Below are positions 1 through 9,766 of a DNA stretch of 64,000 nt, in pieces. The notes below the pieces were generated by a model, which saw only the letters and a list, made by a program, of their open reading frames with translations, ran no database searches and was not told the origin of the DNA. Within the stretch, counting starts at the first letter, position 1. Each line of letters starts with the position of its first letter. The stretch is from Cellulomonas chitinilytica (lineage in GTDB: Bacteria; Actinomycetota; Actinomycetes; Actinomycetales; Cellulomonadaceae), in contig NZ_BONK01000003.1 of NCBI RefSeq assembly GCF_016862675.1, positions 186,001 to 250,000 of the forward strand, in the 5' to 3' direction. The position numbers and the translations under genes are program-made.

Positions 1-399
1 CGCCACGGCGGCGACGAGCACGAGCACCGCCTCGGCGTCCCGGCCGGCGCCGTCGTCGAAGCCACGCACGGCGAGCGGGACCGTGCGGGCGCGGCTCTTC
101 GCCGCCTCGACGGCGGCGCGTGCGAGGACGAACGCGGGGCCGCCCGCCGCGCGGGCCGAGGCGGGCAGCGGCTCGTCCACGGGGCCGACGCCGATGCCGA
201 CGCTCCACCCGCCGGTCCGCAGCACCCGCAGGGCCACGTCGACCGCCTCGGCCGGGTCGTCGTAGACGCCCTGCACCTCGTCGCCGACGGTCCGTTCGAA
301 CGTCCGGACGGCGCGGCCGGGGTCGAGGTCGTGCAGCAGCTCGTCGACGCGGTCGCCGACCCGACGGCTGCCCCGCTGGTCGATGGTCATGACGATCAC
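1..399 (-). CDS. SatD-family protein, 3' end cut off by window edge
   Basis: Only the N-terminal part (about 133 residues) is in the window. It starts with a hydrophobic strand followed by DQRGSR, then a GDEVQG motif near residue 40, a WSVGIGVGPV segment, and a GGPAFVLARAAVEAAKSRA segment. This order (D-x-x-x-SR, GDE-QG, GIGIG, GPA-AR) matches the SatD family as I know it, whose members often carry a C-terminal winged-helix domain that would lie outside the window. The function of the family is unclear and is often described as stress-related or regulatory. I chose the GTG at 397-399 because it keeps the first beta strand; an ATG at 388-390 is the alternative. A perfect 8+8 palindrome lies just upstream (415-438). 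It is the last gene of this strand run, after aroQ. Confidence 0.6.
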   Translation of the reverse strand, partial: MIVMTIDQRGSRRVGDRVDELLHDLDPGRAVRTFERTVGDEVQGVYDDPAEAVDVALRVLRTGGWSVGIGVGPVDEPLPASARAAGGPAFVLARAAVEAAKSRARTVPLAVRGFDDGAGRDAEAVLVLVAAVA

Positions 400-414
400 G
401 ACGACAAGGATCCA

Positions 415-438
415 CCCTTGTGCTTCGATACACAAGGG
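415..438. promoter_or_regulatory. Palindrome upstream of SatD-like gene, candidate operator
   Basis: CCCTTGTG, an 8-base spacer and CACAAGGG form a perfect 8-bp inverted repeat between the aroQ stop and the SatD-like start. It sits 16 bases before the GTG start, and one arm overlaps the only purine-rich ribosome-binding candidate (AAGGGTGG on the minus strand). No T-tract follows, so an operator is more likely than a terminator, though a weak aroQ terminator cannot be excluded. Confidence 0.5.
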
Positions 439-448
439 AAAGGGCTTG

Positions 449-889
449 TTACTGGCGACCGGCGATCGCGGCCAGGGCCAGCCGGTAGGAATCCAGCCCG
501 AACCCCGCCACCGTCCCCGTCGCCACCGGCCCGATCACCGACACGTGCCGGAACGCCTCCCGCGCGTACGGGTTGGTGATGTGCACCTCGACCAGCAGCA
601 GCCCGGCCTTCGTCACCTGCGCCGCGGCATCCCGCAGCGCGTACGAGTAGTGCGTGAACGCCGCCGGGTTGAGGACCACGTGCGCGCGCGTGTCGACCGC
701 CTCGTGCAGCCAGCCCACCAGCTCCGACTCCTGGTCCGTCTGGCGCACCTCGACCTGGACACCCGCGTCCGCGCCCCACTTCTCCGCCGCGGCCGCCAGG
801 TCCTCGTACGACGCGGACCCGTACACGTCGGGCTCACGCACCCCGAGCCGGCCGAGGTTGGGACCGTTGAGCACGAGCACACGCATCAT
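449..889 (-). CDS. aroQ: Type II 3-dehydroquinate dehydratase
   Basis: Converts 3-dehydroquinate to 3-dehydroshikimate, step three of the shikimate pathway, in the cytoplasm. The 146-residue length is that of the dodecameric type II enzymes. Visible signatures are NGPNLGRLG at residues 8-16, the catalytic Tyr23 in DVYG, Asn74 in the [11 protein letters not shown] segment and His103 in VEVHITN. The usual SNHEG-like segment reads TDQESEL here, a mild deviation. Start is the first of two adjacent ATGs. A TAGGCT hexamer lies 7 bases upstream, so the mRNA may be leaderless from its own promoter even though aroB ends only 42 bases away. Identification is firm. Confidence 0.95.
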   Translation of the reverse strand: MMRVLVLNGPNLGRLGVREPDVYGSASYEDLAAAAEKWGADAGVQVEVRQTDQESELVGWLHEAVDTRAHVVLNPAAFTHYSYALRDAAAQVTKAGLLLVEVHITNPYAREAFRHVSVIGPVATGTVAGFGLDSYRLALAAIAGRQ

Positions 890-896
890 GAGACGC

Positions 897-902
897 AGCC
901 TA
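897..902 (-). promoter_or_regulatory. -10 hexamer for aroQ, likely leaderless
   Basis: TAGGCT on the minus strand fits the actinobacterial TANNNT -10 pattern and ends exactly 7 bases before the aroQ ATG. Transcription would start at or next to the start codon. I see no Shine-Dalgarno sequence ahead of this ATG. Confidence 0.5.
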
Positions 903-931
903 GGCGACCGTCGACCCCCTGGATGCGCCCG

Positions 932-2619
<1,688 letters not shown>

Positions 2620-2649
2620 GCAGGAAGGCTAGCCGTCCGACCACGGCGG

Positions 2650-3840
2650 TCAGGACAGCAGCTCGGGGATCGAGGCGACGTACGCGTCGAGGTTGCGGCG
2701 CACCTCGGCGACCGAGTCGCCGCCGGTCTTCTCGAGGAGCGCGTCCGCGACGACGAGCGCGACCATCGCCTCGGCGACGACCGCCGCCGGCGGCACCGCG
2801 CAGACGTCCGAGCGCTGGTGCTGCGCCCGGGCGGCCTCGCCGGTCGCCGTGTCGACCGTCGCCAGCGCACGCGGCACCGTCGAGATCGGCTTCATCGCGG
2901 CGCGCACGCGCAGCACCTCGCCGTTCGTCATGCCGCCCTCGAGACCACCGGCCCGGTTGGTGCGGCGCACGATGCGGCCGCTCGCGTCCCGCTCGATCTC
3001 GTCGTGCGCCTGCGACCCGCGACGAGCCGCCGTGCGGAAGCCGTCCCCGACCTCGACGCCCTTGATCGCCTGGATGCCCATGAGCGCCGCGGCGAGCCGG
3101 GCGTCCAGCCGACGGTCCGCGTGGACGTACGAGCCCAGCCCGGACGGCACCCCGTGCACGAGCACCTCGACGACGCCGCCGAGCGTGTCGCCGTCCTTGT
3201 GGCACTCGTCGATCTCGGCGACCATCGCCGCCGACGTCGCCGCGTCGAAGCACCGCACCGGGTCGGCGTCGAGCGCCGCGACGTCGTCGGGCGACGGGGC
3301 TGCCGCGCCGTCCGGGACGCTCACGGGGCCGATCGCGACCACGTGCGAGACGAGCCGGATGCCGGCCGCCTGCTCGAGGAACCGCGCCGCCACCGTGCCG
3401 AGCGCCACCCGCGTCGCGGTCTCCCGGGCGCTCGCCCGCTCGAGCACCGGACGGGCGTCGTCGAACCCGTACTTGCGCATGCCGACCAGGTCGGCGTGAC
3501 CGGGCCGCGGACGCGTCAGCGGCGCGTTGCGGGCCCGGTTGAGCACGTCCGGGTCGTCGACCGGGTCGGCCGACATGACCTCGACCCACTTCGGCCACTC
3601 CGTGTTGCCGACCTCGATCGCGACCGGGCCGCCCTGCGACAGACCGTGCCGGACACCGGCGAGCAGCCGGACCTCGTCCTGCTCGAACTTCATGCGGGCA
3701 CCGCGGCCGTAGCCGAGCCGCCGGCGGGCCAGCGCGGCCTGCACGTCGTCCGTCCGGACCTCCACGCCGGCGGGAAGCCCCTCGAGGATCCCGACCAGAG
3801 CGGGACCGTGGGACTCACCGGACGTCAGCCAACGCAGCAT
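2650..3840 (-). CDS. aroC: Chorismate synthase
   Basis: Makes chorismate from EPSP with reduced FMN as cofactor, the last step of the shared aromatic pathway. It is 396 residues, a normal length. Recognisable segments include [15 protein letters not shown] at the N terminus, [33 protein letters not shown] and [11 protein letters not shown] in the second half, then [11 protein letters not shown] chose the ATG at 3838-3840 because [12 protein letters not shown] is the canonical family start and GGAAGG lies about 10 bases upstream. The frame stays open upstream through low-complexity repeats that are not coding. It heads aroCKBQ. Confidence 0.96.
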   Translation of the reverse strand: MLRWLTSGESHGPALVGILEGLPAGVEVRTDDVQAALARRRLGYGRGARMKFEQDEVRLLAGVRHGLSQGGPVAIEVGNTEWPKWVEVMSADPVDDPDVLNRARNAPLTRPRPGHADLVGMRKYGFDDARPVLERASARETATRVALGTVAARFLEQAAGIRLVSHVVAIGPVSVPDGAAAPSPDDVAALDADPVRCFDAATSAAMVAEIDECHKDGDTLGGVVEVLVHGVPSGLGSYVHADRRLDARLAAALMGIQAIKGVEVGDGFRTAARRGSQAHDEIERDASGRIVRRTNRAGGLEGGMTNGEVLRVRAAMKPISTVPRALATVDTATGEAARAQHQRSDVCAVPPAAVVAEAMVALVVADALLEKTGGDSVAEVRRNLDAYVASIPELLS

Positions 3841-3912
3841 GGGCGGCATCCTTCCATGTCTGCCGGGGGCCGCCCGGCACGGTCCCACGGCCTGGAACGC
3901 GCCAGGAAGCGC

Positions 3913-3936
3913 GCAGGGCAGCACGCAGGGCAGCAC
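3913..3936. repeat. Tandem 12-bp repeat in aroC leader
   Basis: Two perfect head-to-tail copies of GCAGGGCAGCAC, followed by a partial third unit. They lie between the terminator and the aroC start. No function is apparent. Confidence 0.7.
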
Positions 3937-3945
3937 GCGGGGACG

Positions 3946-3986
3946 CCGCAGGCCCGTGCCGTCCGAGGGACGGCACGGGCCTGCGG
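3946..3986 (-). terminator. Terminator of the pilMNO unit
   Basis: A perfect 19-bp inverted repeat (arms 3946-3964 and 3968-3986) with a 3-base loop. It starts 12 bases after the pilO stop and lies upstream of aroC. There is no T-tract, as is common in high-GC actinobacteria. It separates the pilus locus from the aro genes. Confidence 0.85.
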
Positions 3987-3997
3987 GAGGTACCGGG

Positions 3998-4798
3998 TCA
4001 GCGACCCTGGATCGGCACCAGCGGGTTCTTGCCGGGCACGGCACCCTGCAGCGGCGCGGGCGTCGCAGCGGGGTCCGCGGCCGGCGGCGTGGCCAGCGGG
4101 TCGGGAAGGCTGTACATCAGCCCGGAGATGAGCAGCTCCTGGTCGCCCGGGCTCGTCGCCGGCTTCCCACCGGAGGCCGGGTTGTCCTTCTGCGCCGTGC
4201 CGGTGAAGCCCGTCACGAGGAACAGCCGCGGCGTGACGTTCTGCAGGTCGTACAGGAACCCGGTCGTGTTGTCGTACGAGCCCAGCACCGTGATCGAGAC
4301 CGGGATCGCCGTGAAGCCCGGCGGCACCAGGGCGGCGGCGACGTCGTTGACCGTGGCACCGGCCGCGTCGTCCGCAGCACCGTCGGCGGGTGCGGCCTCG
4401 GTGCTGCCGTCGGCCGGCGCCGGCGCGGGCGCCTCGGCGACCGCGGCGGCGACCGCCGTCGGCGCCGCCGGCGAGAGCGTCGTGATCGTCACCGAGTGCG
4501 CGACCGCGATCTGGTCGAGCTGACGCAGGAACTCCGACAGCTGGACGTCCGTCGGGATCTGCGTCTGCAGCGCCGCCAGCTCCGTCTTGTACTCGGGCAG
4601 CTTCTCGAACTCGGCCTTCAGCTTCGCGACCTGCATCTGCAGGAGCTCGTTCTGCTGACGGGTCTGCTCCGCCTGGTCGCGGACGTCCGACGCGGACGAC
4701 ATCTTCGGCGAGATGGCAAGGAACCACGCCGCCGCCAGGATGACGAGCGCGACGAAGACCGCCCCGCCCACCCATGTGCTCTTCTTGGCGCCGACCAT
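3998..4798 (-). CDS. pilO: Type IV pilus inner-membrane protein PilO-like
   Basis: Probable PilO, a bitopic membrane protein that pairs with PilN to form the alignment complex linking the PilM ring to the pilus platform. It is 266 residues: a short cytoplasmic start, one membrane segment (about 9-30), a coiled-coil stretch rich in Gln, Glu and Lys (about 40-85), an Ala/Pro-rich linker and a periplasm-type ferredoxin-like domain with the [19 protein letters not shown] segment. I chose the ATG at 4796-4798, two bases after the pilN stop with GAGG 7 bases ahead, over an in-frame start 15 bases upstream. The tail is Pro/Ala-rich. Assignment rests on topology and gene order more than on sequence motifs. 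Confidence 0.8.
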   Translation of the reverse strand: MVGAKKSTWVGGAVFVALVILAAAWFLAISPKMSSASDVRDQAEQTRQQNELLQMQVAKLKAEFEKLPEYKTELAALQTQIPTDVQLSEFLRQLDQIAVAHSVTITTLSPAAPTAVAAAVAEAPAPAPADGSTEAAPADGAADDAAGATVNDVAAALVPPGFTAIPVSITVLGSYDNTTGFLYDLQNVTPRLFLVTGFTGTAQKDNPASGGKPATSPGDQELLISGLMYSLPDPLATPPAADPAATPAPLQGAVPGKNPLVPIQGR

Positions 4799-4799
4799 G

Positions 4800-5498
4800 T
4801 CAGCCCTCACCATCCTTGGGGTCGAAGCGGTGCGAGAACGCGGCCTCGGTGATCTGCACGGTCCCGGACACCTGGTAGTACGCGCCGTTCTCGTCCTCGG
4901 TCACGGCCGCGGACGTGATCGTCGTCCCGGCGAAGCCCGGCACGGAGTTGAGCGCGTCGATCCACGCGGCCGTGTCCGGCACGGCGAGCGCACGCGCGGT
5001 GAACGTGATCTGCCCCACGCTCGGGGTCTGCAGCGGCGTGGTGGCGGCGGGCGCCGACGACGACGCGGGCGTCAGCGCCACCAGCAGCGTGTCGACGTTG
5101 ACGTGCTCCGGCAGGACCGCCGTCATCGCGTCGACGTACGACTTCCACTGCACGTCCTGGCCCATGCCGAGCGCGCGGGCGAGCTGCGCGTTGCTCAGCG
5201 CGCTGAGCACCTGCGGGACCTCCGCGTACTTCGACTGCTCGGCCTGCAGGCGCGCGGTGTCGTCCTGCGCCTGCACGAGCTCGGACTCCGCGGAGGCGGC
5301 GTCGACGAGCGCGATGCCGTACCCGCCGGCGGCGAACGCGACGACGACGACGATGCCGATCGCGAGCCAGCGCTTGGTGGCCCGCAGCCCGCGGGCGACC
5401 CGGACCTCCGGGGGCAGCAGGTTGACCTGCGGCAGCGTCCCGCTCAGTGCGGTCCCGCCCGCCGTACGGCTGCGGGGACGGTCGAGGATCGTGGTCAT
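4800..5498 (-). CDS. pilN: Type IV pilus assembly protein PilN
   Basis: 232 residues with the hallmark VNLLPPEV motif at about 25-32, which in characterised systems docks into PilM. A membrane helix follows (about 46-66), then a coiled coil (70-95) and an extracytoplasmic domain that is expected to dimerise with PilO. A Ser/Ala/Thr insertion sits near residue 150. The start ATG overlaps the pilM stop as ATGA, and the stop is followed almost at once by pilO, so pilM-pilN-pilO is one translationally coupled unit. Confidence 0.88.
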   Translation of the reverse strand: MTTILDRPRSRTAGGTALSGTLPQVNLLPPEVRVARGLRATKRWLAIGIVVVVAFAAGGYGIALVDAASAESELVQAQDDTARLQAEQSKYAEVPQVLSALSNAQLARALGMGQDVQWKSYVDAMTAVLPEHVNVDTLLVALTPASSSAPAATTPLQTPSVGQITFTARALAVPDTAAWIDALNSVPGFAGTTITSAAVTEDENGAYYQVSGTVQITEAAFSHRFDPKDGEG

Positions 5499-6559
5499 GC
5501 GGCAACTCCGTAGGCCAGGCCGACAGGGAGGGCGATGAGCGACTCGTGACCGTTGAGCGCCTCGCGCTGGACGGTCTTCGCGGAGCGCAGGCCCGCGAGC
5601 GGGTCGCCGAGCGTCACGGGGAGCCGGCTCGCGCTCGAGATGTACTGCCCGAGACCGGGCAGGTGCGTGCCGCCACCGGTGAGCACGACGACGTCGATGC
5701 CCGCCCCCGGGTGGTTGCTCGCGTAGTAGACGAACGTGTTCCGCACGGACTCGACGAGGGCACGGACCACGCCCGCGACGGCCTCGGCCGCGTCCTCACG
5801 CTCCGGGGCGACCGCGAACCCGATGCCGACCTCACGCTTGAGGAGCTCGGCCTCCGGTCCGGCGATGCCCAGCGCGCTGGCCACCGCGTTCGTCACGTGC
5901 TGGCCGCCGGTCGGCAGCGACCGGACGAGCTTCGGGGACCCCTTGGCGGAGATCACGACGGTGGTGATCGTCGCGCCGATGTCGACGAAGGCCGCGGTGC
6001 CGCGCAGCGCGTCACCACGGGCGAGGGCCCGGTGCAGGGCGAACGCGTTGAGGTCGACCATGCTGGGGCGCAGCCCCGCCGCCTCGACGGTGAGCACGTT
6101 CGCGGTGACGGTGTCGCGCTGGGCGGCCACGAGCATGCCGTGCACGGTGCGCCCCTGCGGCCCCTCCGACTCGGAGGTCGGGAAGTAGTCGAGCAGCGCG
6201 TCGTCGGTGGACATCGGCAGGAGCTCGTTCACCTGGTACGGGAGCGACTCCTTGAGCTGCGCGAGCGGCATCCAGGGGAGGTCGAGCTCGCGCACGATGA
6301 CGCGCTGGTTGCCGACGCCGATCACGACGTCCTTCGACTCGAACTTCGTCTGGGCCCAGAGCTGGCGCAGCGCGGTCGCGACGGTCTCGGGCTGGACGAC
6401 CTCACCGTCCCGCACGGCGCCGATCGGGAGCGGGGTCTGGCCGTACCGGACGAGCGTCGGCGGGTTCTTGCCGGCCGGGCCACCGCTGCCGAACTCGAGC
6501 TCCGCGGCGCGGACACAGGTCGAGGCGATGTCGAGGCCGATAACACGTGAGGTGGCCAC
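5495..6559 (-). CDS. pilM: Type IV pilus assembly ATPase-fold protein PilM
   Basis: Actin-like (FtsA/MreB-fold) cytoplasmic protein that forms a ring and binds the N terminus of PilN. The 354 residues show the phosphate-1 motif GLDIAS near residue 8, the phosphate-2 segment AAFVDIGATITTVV in the middle, and the adenosine motif VVVLTGGGTHLPGL near the C terminus. The start is the GTG at 6557-6559, with GGAAGGATCTCC just upstream; the longer open frame upstream is non-coding. It leads pilMNO, and a sigma-28-like promoter lies 36 bases upstream. Confidence 0.92.
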   Translation of the reverse strand: MATSRVIGLDIASTCVRAAELEFGSGGPAGKNPPTLVRYGQTPLPIGAVRDGEVVQPETVATALRQLWAQTKFESKDVVIGVGNQRVIVRELDLPWMPLAQLKESLPYQVNELLPMSTDDALLDYFPTSESEGPQGRTVHGMLVAAQRDTVTANVLTVEAAGLRPSMVDLNAFALHRALARGDALRGTAAFVDIGATITTVVISAKGSPKLVRSLPTGGQHVTNAVASALGIAGPEAELLKREVGIGFAVAPEREDAAEAVAGVVRALVESVRNTFVYYASNHPGAGIDVVVLTGGGTHLPGLGQYISSASRLPVTLGDPLAGLRSAKTVQREALNGHESLIALPVGLAYGVAA

Positions 6560-6594
6560 GGAGATCCTTCCGGGATGGTGGGCGTACTTCCGTC

Positions 6595-6622
6595 CTATCG
6601 GGCGTGCGACGGCCGGACTTGA
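6595..6622 (-). promoter_or_regulatory. Sigma-28-like promoter of pilMNO
   Basis: On the minus strand TCAAGTCC, 12 bases, then CCCGATAG. The element layout and spacing are the same as at four other pilus promoters in this window. The -10 element ends 36 bases before the pilM GTG. Confidence 0.6.
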
Positions 6623-6633
6623 GGGCTCCGGCC
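6611..6633 (-). terminator. Short hairpin after pilD
   Basis: GGCCGGA, 9-base loop, TCCGGCC: a 7-bp perfect stem 18 bases after the pilD stop. The -35 element of the pilM promoter overlaps its left arm and loop, so termination of the upstream unit and initiation of pilMNO share the same bases. The stem is short, so confidence is limited. Confidence 0.4.
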
Positions 6634-6651
6634 ATTCCCGTCGCGAGGGTG

Positions 6652-7443
6652 CTACCCGGCCATCGCCGAGAGGTACGCCGACCACAGCTGCTCGCCCGCG
6701 ACGATGCCCACGGCGGCCCCCAGGAGCATCCACGGGCCGAACGGGATGCCCGACTTACGCCCGGCGCGGCGCGCCACGACCAGCCCGACGGCGAACAGCC
6801 CCCCGAGCAGGAACGCCGCGAACCACCCGACCAGGAGCGCGCCCCAGCCGAACCAGCCGAGGTACAGGCCGAGCACGCCGGCGAGCTTGACGTCACCGAG
6901 ACCCATGCCGGCGGGGTACGCGATCACCAGGACGAAGTAGACCGCGAAGAGCGCGGCACCGCCCACGAGGGCGTGCCACAGCGCGGTCCAGTCCGACGCG
7001 CCCCCGGGGTTCCAGCTCGCGAGCGCCAGCAGCGCGAGCGACACCGGGTAGGCCGGCAGGACGATCGCGTCGGGGAGACGCTTCGTGTCCAGGTCGATGA
7101 GCGCGAGGGCGACCGAGATCGCGGCGAGGTAGAGCAGGGCGGGCAGCACCCAGTCGGCCCCGGCCCACCACGCGGTGAGCGCGAAGAGCACGCCCGTGCC
7201 CGCCTCGACGAGCGGGTACCGCACGGCGATGGGCTCACCGCAGTCACGGCACCGCCCGCGCAGCAGCAGCCACGACACGACGGGGACGTTGTCGCGCGCG
7301 CGGATCTCGTGACCGCACCGCGGGCACGCGCTCGGCGGGCGCACGACCGACTCGCCGCGCGGGACGCGCCACACCACGACGTTGAGGAACGAGCCGATCG
7401 CGAGCCCGAACAGCCCCGCGACGATCACCAGTGCACCCGTCAC
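6652..7443 (-). CDS. pilD: Prepilin peptidase / N-methyltransferase
   Basis: Bifunctional aspartyl membrane protease (family A24) that cleaves prepilin leaders after glycine and methylates the new N-terminal residue. All 263 residues of the long form are present. The N-terminal methyltransferase domain has Cys pairs at 40/43 and 65/68. The peptidase domain has catalytic aspartates in LIDLDTKRLPD (near 117) and GMGLGDVKL (Asp184). Several membrane helices are evident. GTG start, overlapping the previous stop as GTGA. It should process the two pilins and the minor prepilins in this locus. Confidence 0.95.
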   Translation of the reverse strand: MTGALVIVAGLFGLAIGSFLNVVVWRVPRGESVVRPPSACPRCGHEIRARDNVPVVSWLLLRGRCRDCGEPIAVRYPLVEAGTGVLFALTAWWAGADWVLPALLYLAAISVALALIDLDTKRLPDAIVLPAYPVSLALLALASWNPGGASDWTALWHALVGGAALFAVYFVLVIAYPAGMGLGDVKLAGVLGLYLGWFGWGALLVGWFAAFLLGGLFAVGLVVARRAGRKSGIPFGPWMLLGAAVGIVAGEQLWSAYLSAMAG

Positions 7444-9050
7444 GGGTTCCTGACCTCACGCTTGTAGACCACGTCGACCCGGAAGCCCGAGCTGGCGGTC
7501 GGGTTGGTGCTGGGCAGGTTCACGCCGGGGATGCCGATCGGGACGTAGCGCATGGTCATCGAGTTTCGCAGCACCACGTTGCCGCCGTAGAGCTGTCCGT
7601 AGAAGGTCATCGTGTTGTTCGTCTCGAGCGTGCAGGGCGTGTACCCGAAGAACGTGATCGGGGCGATGGCGATGCTGCCGGAGTCGAACTTGATGTTCCC
7701 CGACTTGTTCGCACCGACGATCTTGCCGCACTCGGCGACGCCGTTGGGCGTCGTGTCCGGGTCCGGCACGATGACCCACACCTGGTGCTGGTTGCCGTCG
7801 GCCGACGTGATCTGGAAGTTGCCGGTCGCGTAGAAGTCGTTCGCGAAGATGACGAGGTCCGCACGGAGCTTGATGTTCAGGCTGCCCTGGAACTTCGTCT
7901 GCGCGCAGAACCGGGTGTCGAAGACGGTGGGCACGGTGGGGCCGAGGAGCGGGCCGTTGAGGCCGTAGCTCTCCCCCGCGAGGTCGCACTTGTTGCCGGT
8001 CGGCTTGTAGGCCTCGGACCAGGTCGGGGCGTTGTTCGTGACCGCGTTGGCGGTCACCCAGTCCTTGTACGCCTGCGCGCGGTCGCCGGTGTTGGCGAAC
8101 CCGGCCCAGTCCGACGGCTTGTAGTTGACCTCGGGCAGGCCGACGGGGACGTACTGCGGGATCGCCGAGGCGCCGACGCCGGACTTCTTGACGCCCGCGA
8201 CCGACGGCCCGGCGCCCCACGTGGTCAGCGCACCGGCCACGATGAGGTCGCGCCCGTACTTCGAGCCGCCCGCGACGGTGGCGTCGGCCGACACGTACGT
8301 GTCCTGCCCGACGGTCGTGAGGCCGGCGCTCTGCGCGGTGTTGACGGTGAGCTTCTTCTTGCTCCAGAGGTTCTGGGTGACGCGGCAGCCGCCCGAGATC
8401 GCCGTCGTGCCGTTGACGACGATGAGGTTGCCGTCGATCTTGACGTTCGAGTTGCAGTCCACGTCGCCCGTGTCGACCCACACGTCCACGGCGGTGTCGG
8501 GCAGCGACGTCTCGAGCGTGAACGAGTTCGTCGTCATGATCTGGTTCGCGGCGAAGATCGCGGCGCCGCGACCCTGGATGGCCGTCGGCTTGAGGTTGAC
8601 CTTCGTCTGCACCGAGCGCTTGGTGCCGCCGCCCTGGGCCGCGGCTCCCCCGGCGGTCGACGTCGCCGTGACCACGGCCTGCGCCGGCGTGCCGGTGACG
8701 ACCCCCGCCGCGCACGGCAGCGCCGTCCCGGCCGCGTCGAAGTAGGCGACGGTCGCCTTCACGGTCGTCGTCGTCGGGGCGGTGCCGGACGCGAACGTGC
8801 CGGACGCCGGCCACGCGCAGGGGGTGCCGGCCTCGAGCTCGGCGAACACCGCGTCGACGGCCCCCTCGGCGCTGTGCACCTCGGAGGTGCGTGCCCGGTC
8901 GGCGCCGGACTCGTTCGCGGAGTAGACGGTGTTCGCCACCACGACGGACGCGAGGGCGATACCGATGAGCGCGACCGCGAGGGCGGCGATCAGGGCGCTT
9001 CCTCGCTCGGGGTCCGCGGACCCCAGCCGGCGACGGAGGGCGACGAGCAT
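7440..9050 (-). CDS. PilX-like pilus-associated protein
   Basis: 536 residues. A short basic start, then ERGSALIAALAVALIGIALASVVV: a hydrophobic helix after glycine but without the Glu at +5 that true prepilins carry, as in the PilX N-terminal family. The remainder is extracellular-type, Thr/Ser/Gly-rich, with several cysteines and a C-terminal beta-rich region (YGQLYGGNVVLRNSM) like the DUF7305-type domains seen in actinobacterial PilX relatives. I preferred the ATG at 9048-9050, which has GGAG 6 bases upstream; a GTG at 9072-9074 overlapping the previous stop is the alternative. It is far larger than PilX of Neisseria. It probably sits at the pilus tip or primes assembly, inferred from context only. 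Confidence 0.65.
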   Translation of the reverse strand: MLVALRRRLGSADPERGSALIAALAVALIGIALASVVVANTVYSANESGADRARTSEVHSAEGAVDAVFAELEAGTPCAWPASGTFASGTAPTTTTVKATVAYFDAAGTALPCAAGVVTGTPAQAVVTATSTAGGAAAQGGGTKRSVQTKVNLKPTAIQGRGAAIFAANQIMTTNSFTLETSLPDTAVDVWVDTGDVDCNSNVKIDGNLIVVNGTTAISGGCRVTQNLWSKKKLTVNTAQSAGLTTVGQDTYVSADATVAGGSKYGRDLIVAGALTTWGAGPSVAGVKKSGVGASAIPQYVPVGLPEVNYKPSDWAGFANTGDRAQAYKDWVTANAVTNNAPTWSEAYKPTGNKCDLAGESYGLNGPLLGPTVPTVFDTRFCAQTKFQGSLNIKLRADLVIFANDFYATGNFQITSADGNQHQVWVIVPDPDTTPNGVAECGKIVGANKSGNIKFDSGSIAIAPITFFGYTPCTLETNNTMTFYGQLYGGNVVLRNSMTMRYVPIGIPGVNLPSTNPTASSGFRVDVVYKREVRNP

Positions 9051-9070
9051 CAGGTCTCCAGGGGTTCGGG

Positions 9071-9766
9071 TCACGGGGCGGGGACGATCGCGCAGCTGTC
9101 GGCCGGGTAGCCGAAGACGGTGTTGCGGCCGGTGAGCACCGACGAGACGGTCTCGGGCTTCGACGACGCCCGCTGCGCGGGGTCCTTGAGACGCAGGGTC
9201 ACGCGGATCGTCTGCGCCTGGGACGACAGCTCGGCGTCATGCTGCTGCACGAAGAACGGCGGCCACGTCGCCGGGTCGGCGGGGTTCACGGTGCTGCTCG
9301 ACGGCTGCACGAGGTTCCGTGCGGTCACGCGCCACGCCGAGACTCCCCCGACGGCCTGCCAGTTGGGCTTCCACGAGCGGAACTCGAGGACGCCGTAGCT
9401 GGAGCCGGCGGGGAACCGCACCCGCCACTGGACGCACTGGAACACGCCGTCGGTCTGCGTGTAGACGCGCAAGGAGTAGTACGTGGGGACGCCGGACCCC
9501 GCGGACGTCTCGAGGGCCGGGTCGGAGATCACGTTGCCGGAGCGGACCTGGCGGTCGAGCTGCATCAGGCCGAGCTGCGCCTGGTCGACGGCGCGCGTCC
9601 GCGCGAGGTTGTCCTTCGTCTGCTGGCTGACGGTCACCAGGATGGTGAACACCATCCCGAGCAGCCCGATGAAGATCGTCATCGACACGAGGAGCTCGAT
9701 GAGCGTCCAGCCGCGGTCGTCGTCGTGCTGCAGTCGGCGCCGCATCGCGGCGCGGAGCTCACGCAC
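9071..9766 (-). CDS. Minor prepilin, PilW/PilJ-like
   Basis: 231 residues with a type III-like prepilin leader: basic MRELRAAMRRRLQHDDDRG, then WTLIELLVSMTIFIGLLGMVF, with cleavage expected after Gly19 and Glu at +5. The remainder is a beta-rich pseudopilin head. It begins with GTG inside the end of the preceding gene (8-base overlap), so translation is coupled. It lies in the second minor-pilin sub-operon, ahead of the PilX-like gene and pilD. Exact partner role is unknown. Confidence 0.8.
   Translation of the reverse strand: MRELRAAMRRRLQHDDDRGWTLIELLVSMTIFIGLLGMVFTILVTVSQQTKDNLARTRAVDQAQLGLMQLDRQVRSGNVISDPALETSAGSGVPTYYSLRVYTQTDGVFQCVQWRVRFPAGSSYGVLEFRSWKPNWQAVGGVSAWRVTARNLVQPSSSTVNPADPATWPPFFVQQHDAELSSQAQTIRVTLRLKDPAQRASSKPETVSSVLTGRNTVFGYPADSCAIVPAP

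Noticed and set aside
3841..4044. N-terminal extension of aroC by 68 codons
   Set aside because: It runs through the pilO terminator hairpin and a 12-bp tandem repeat. The family start [12 protein letters not shown] at 3840 has a good ribosome-binding site.
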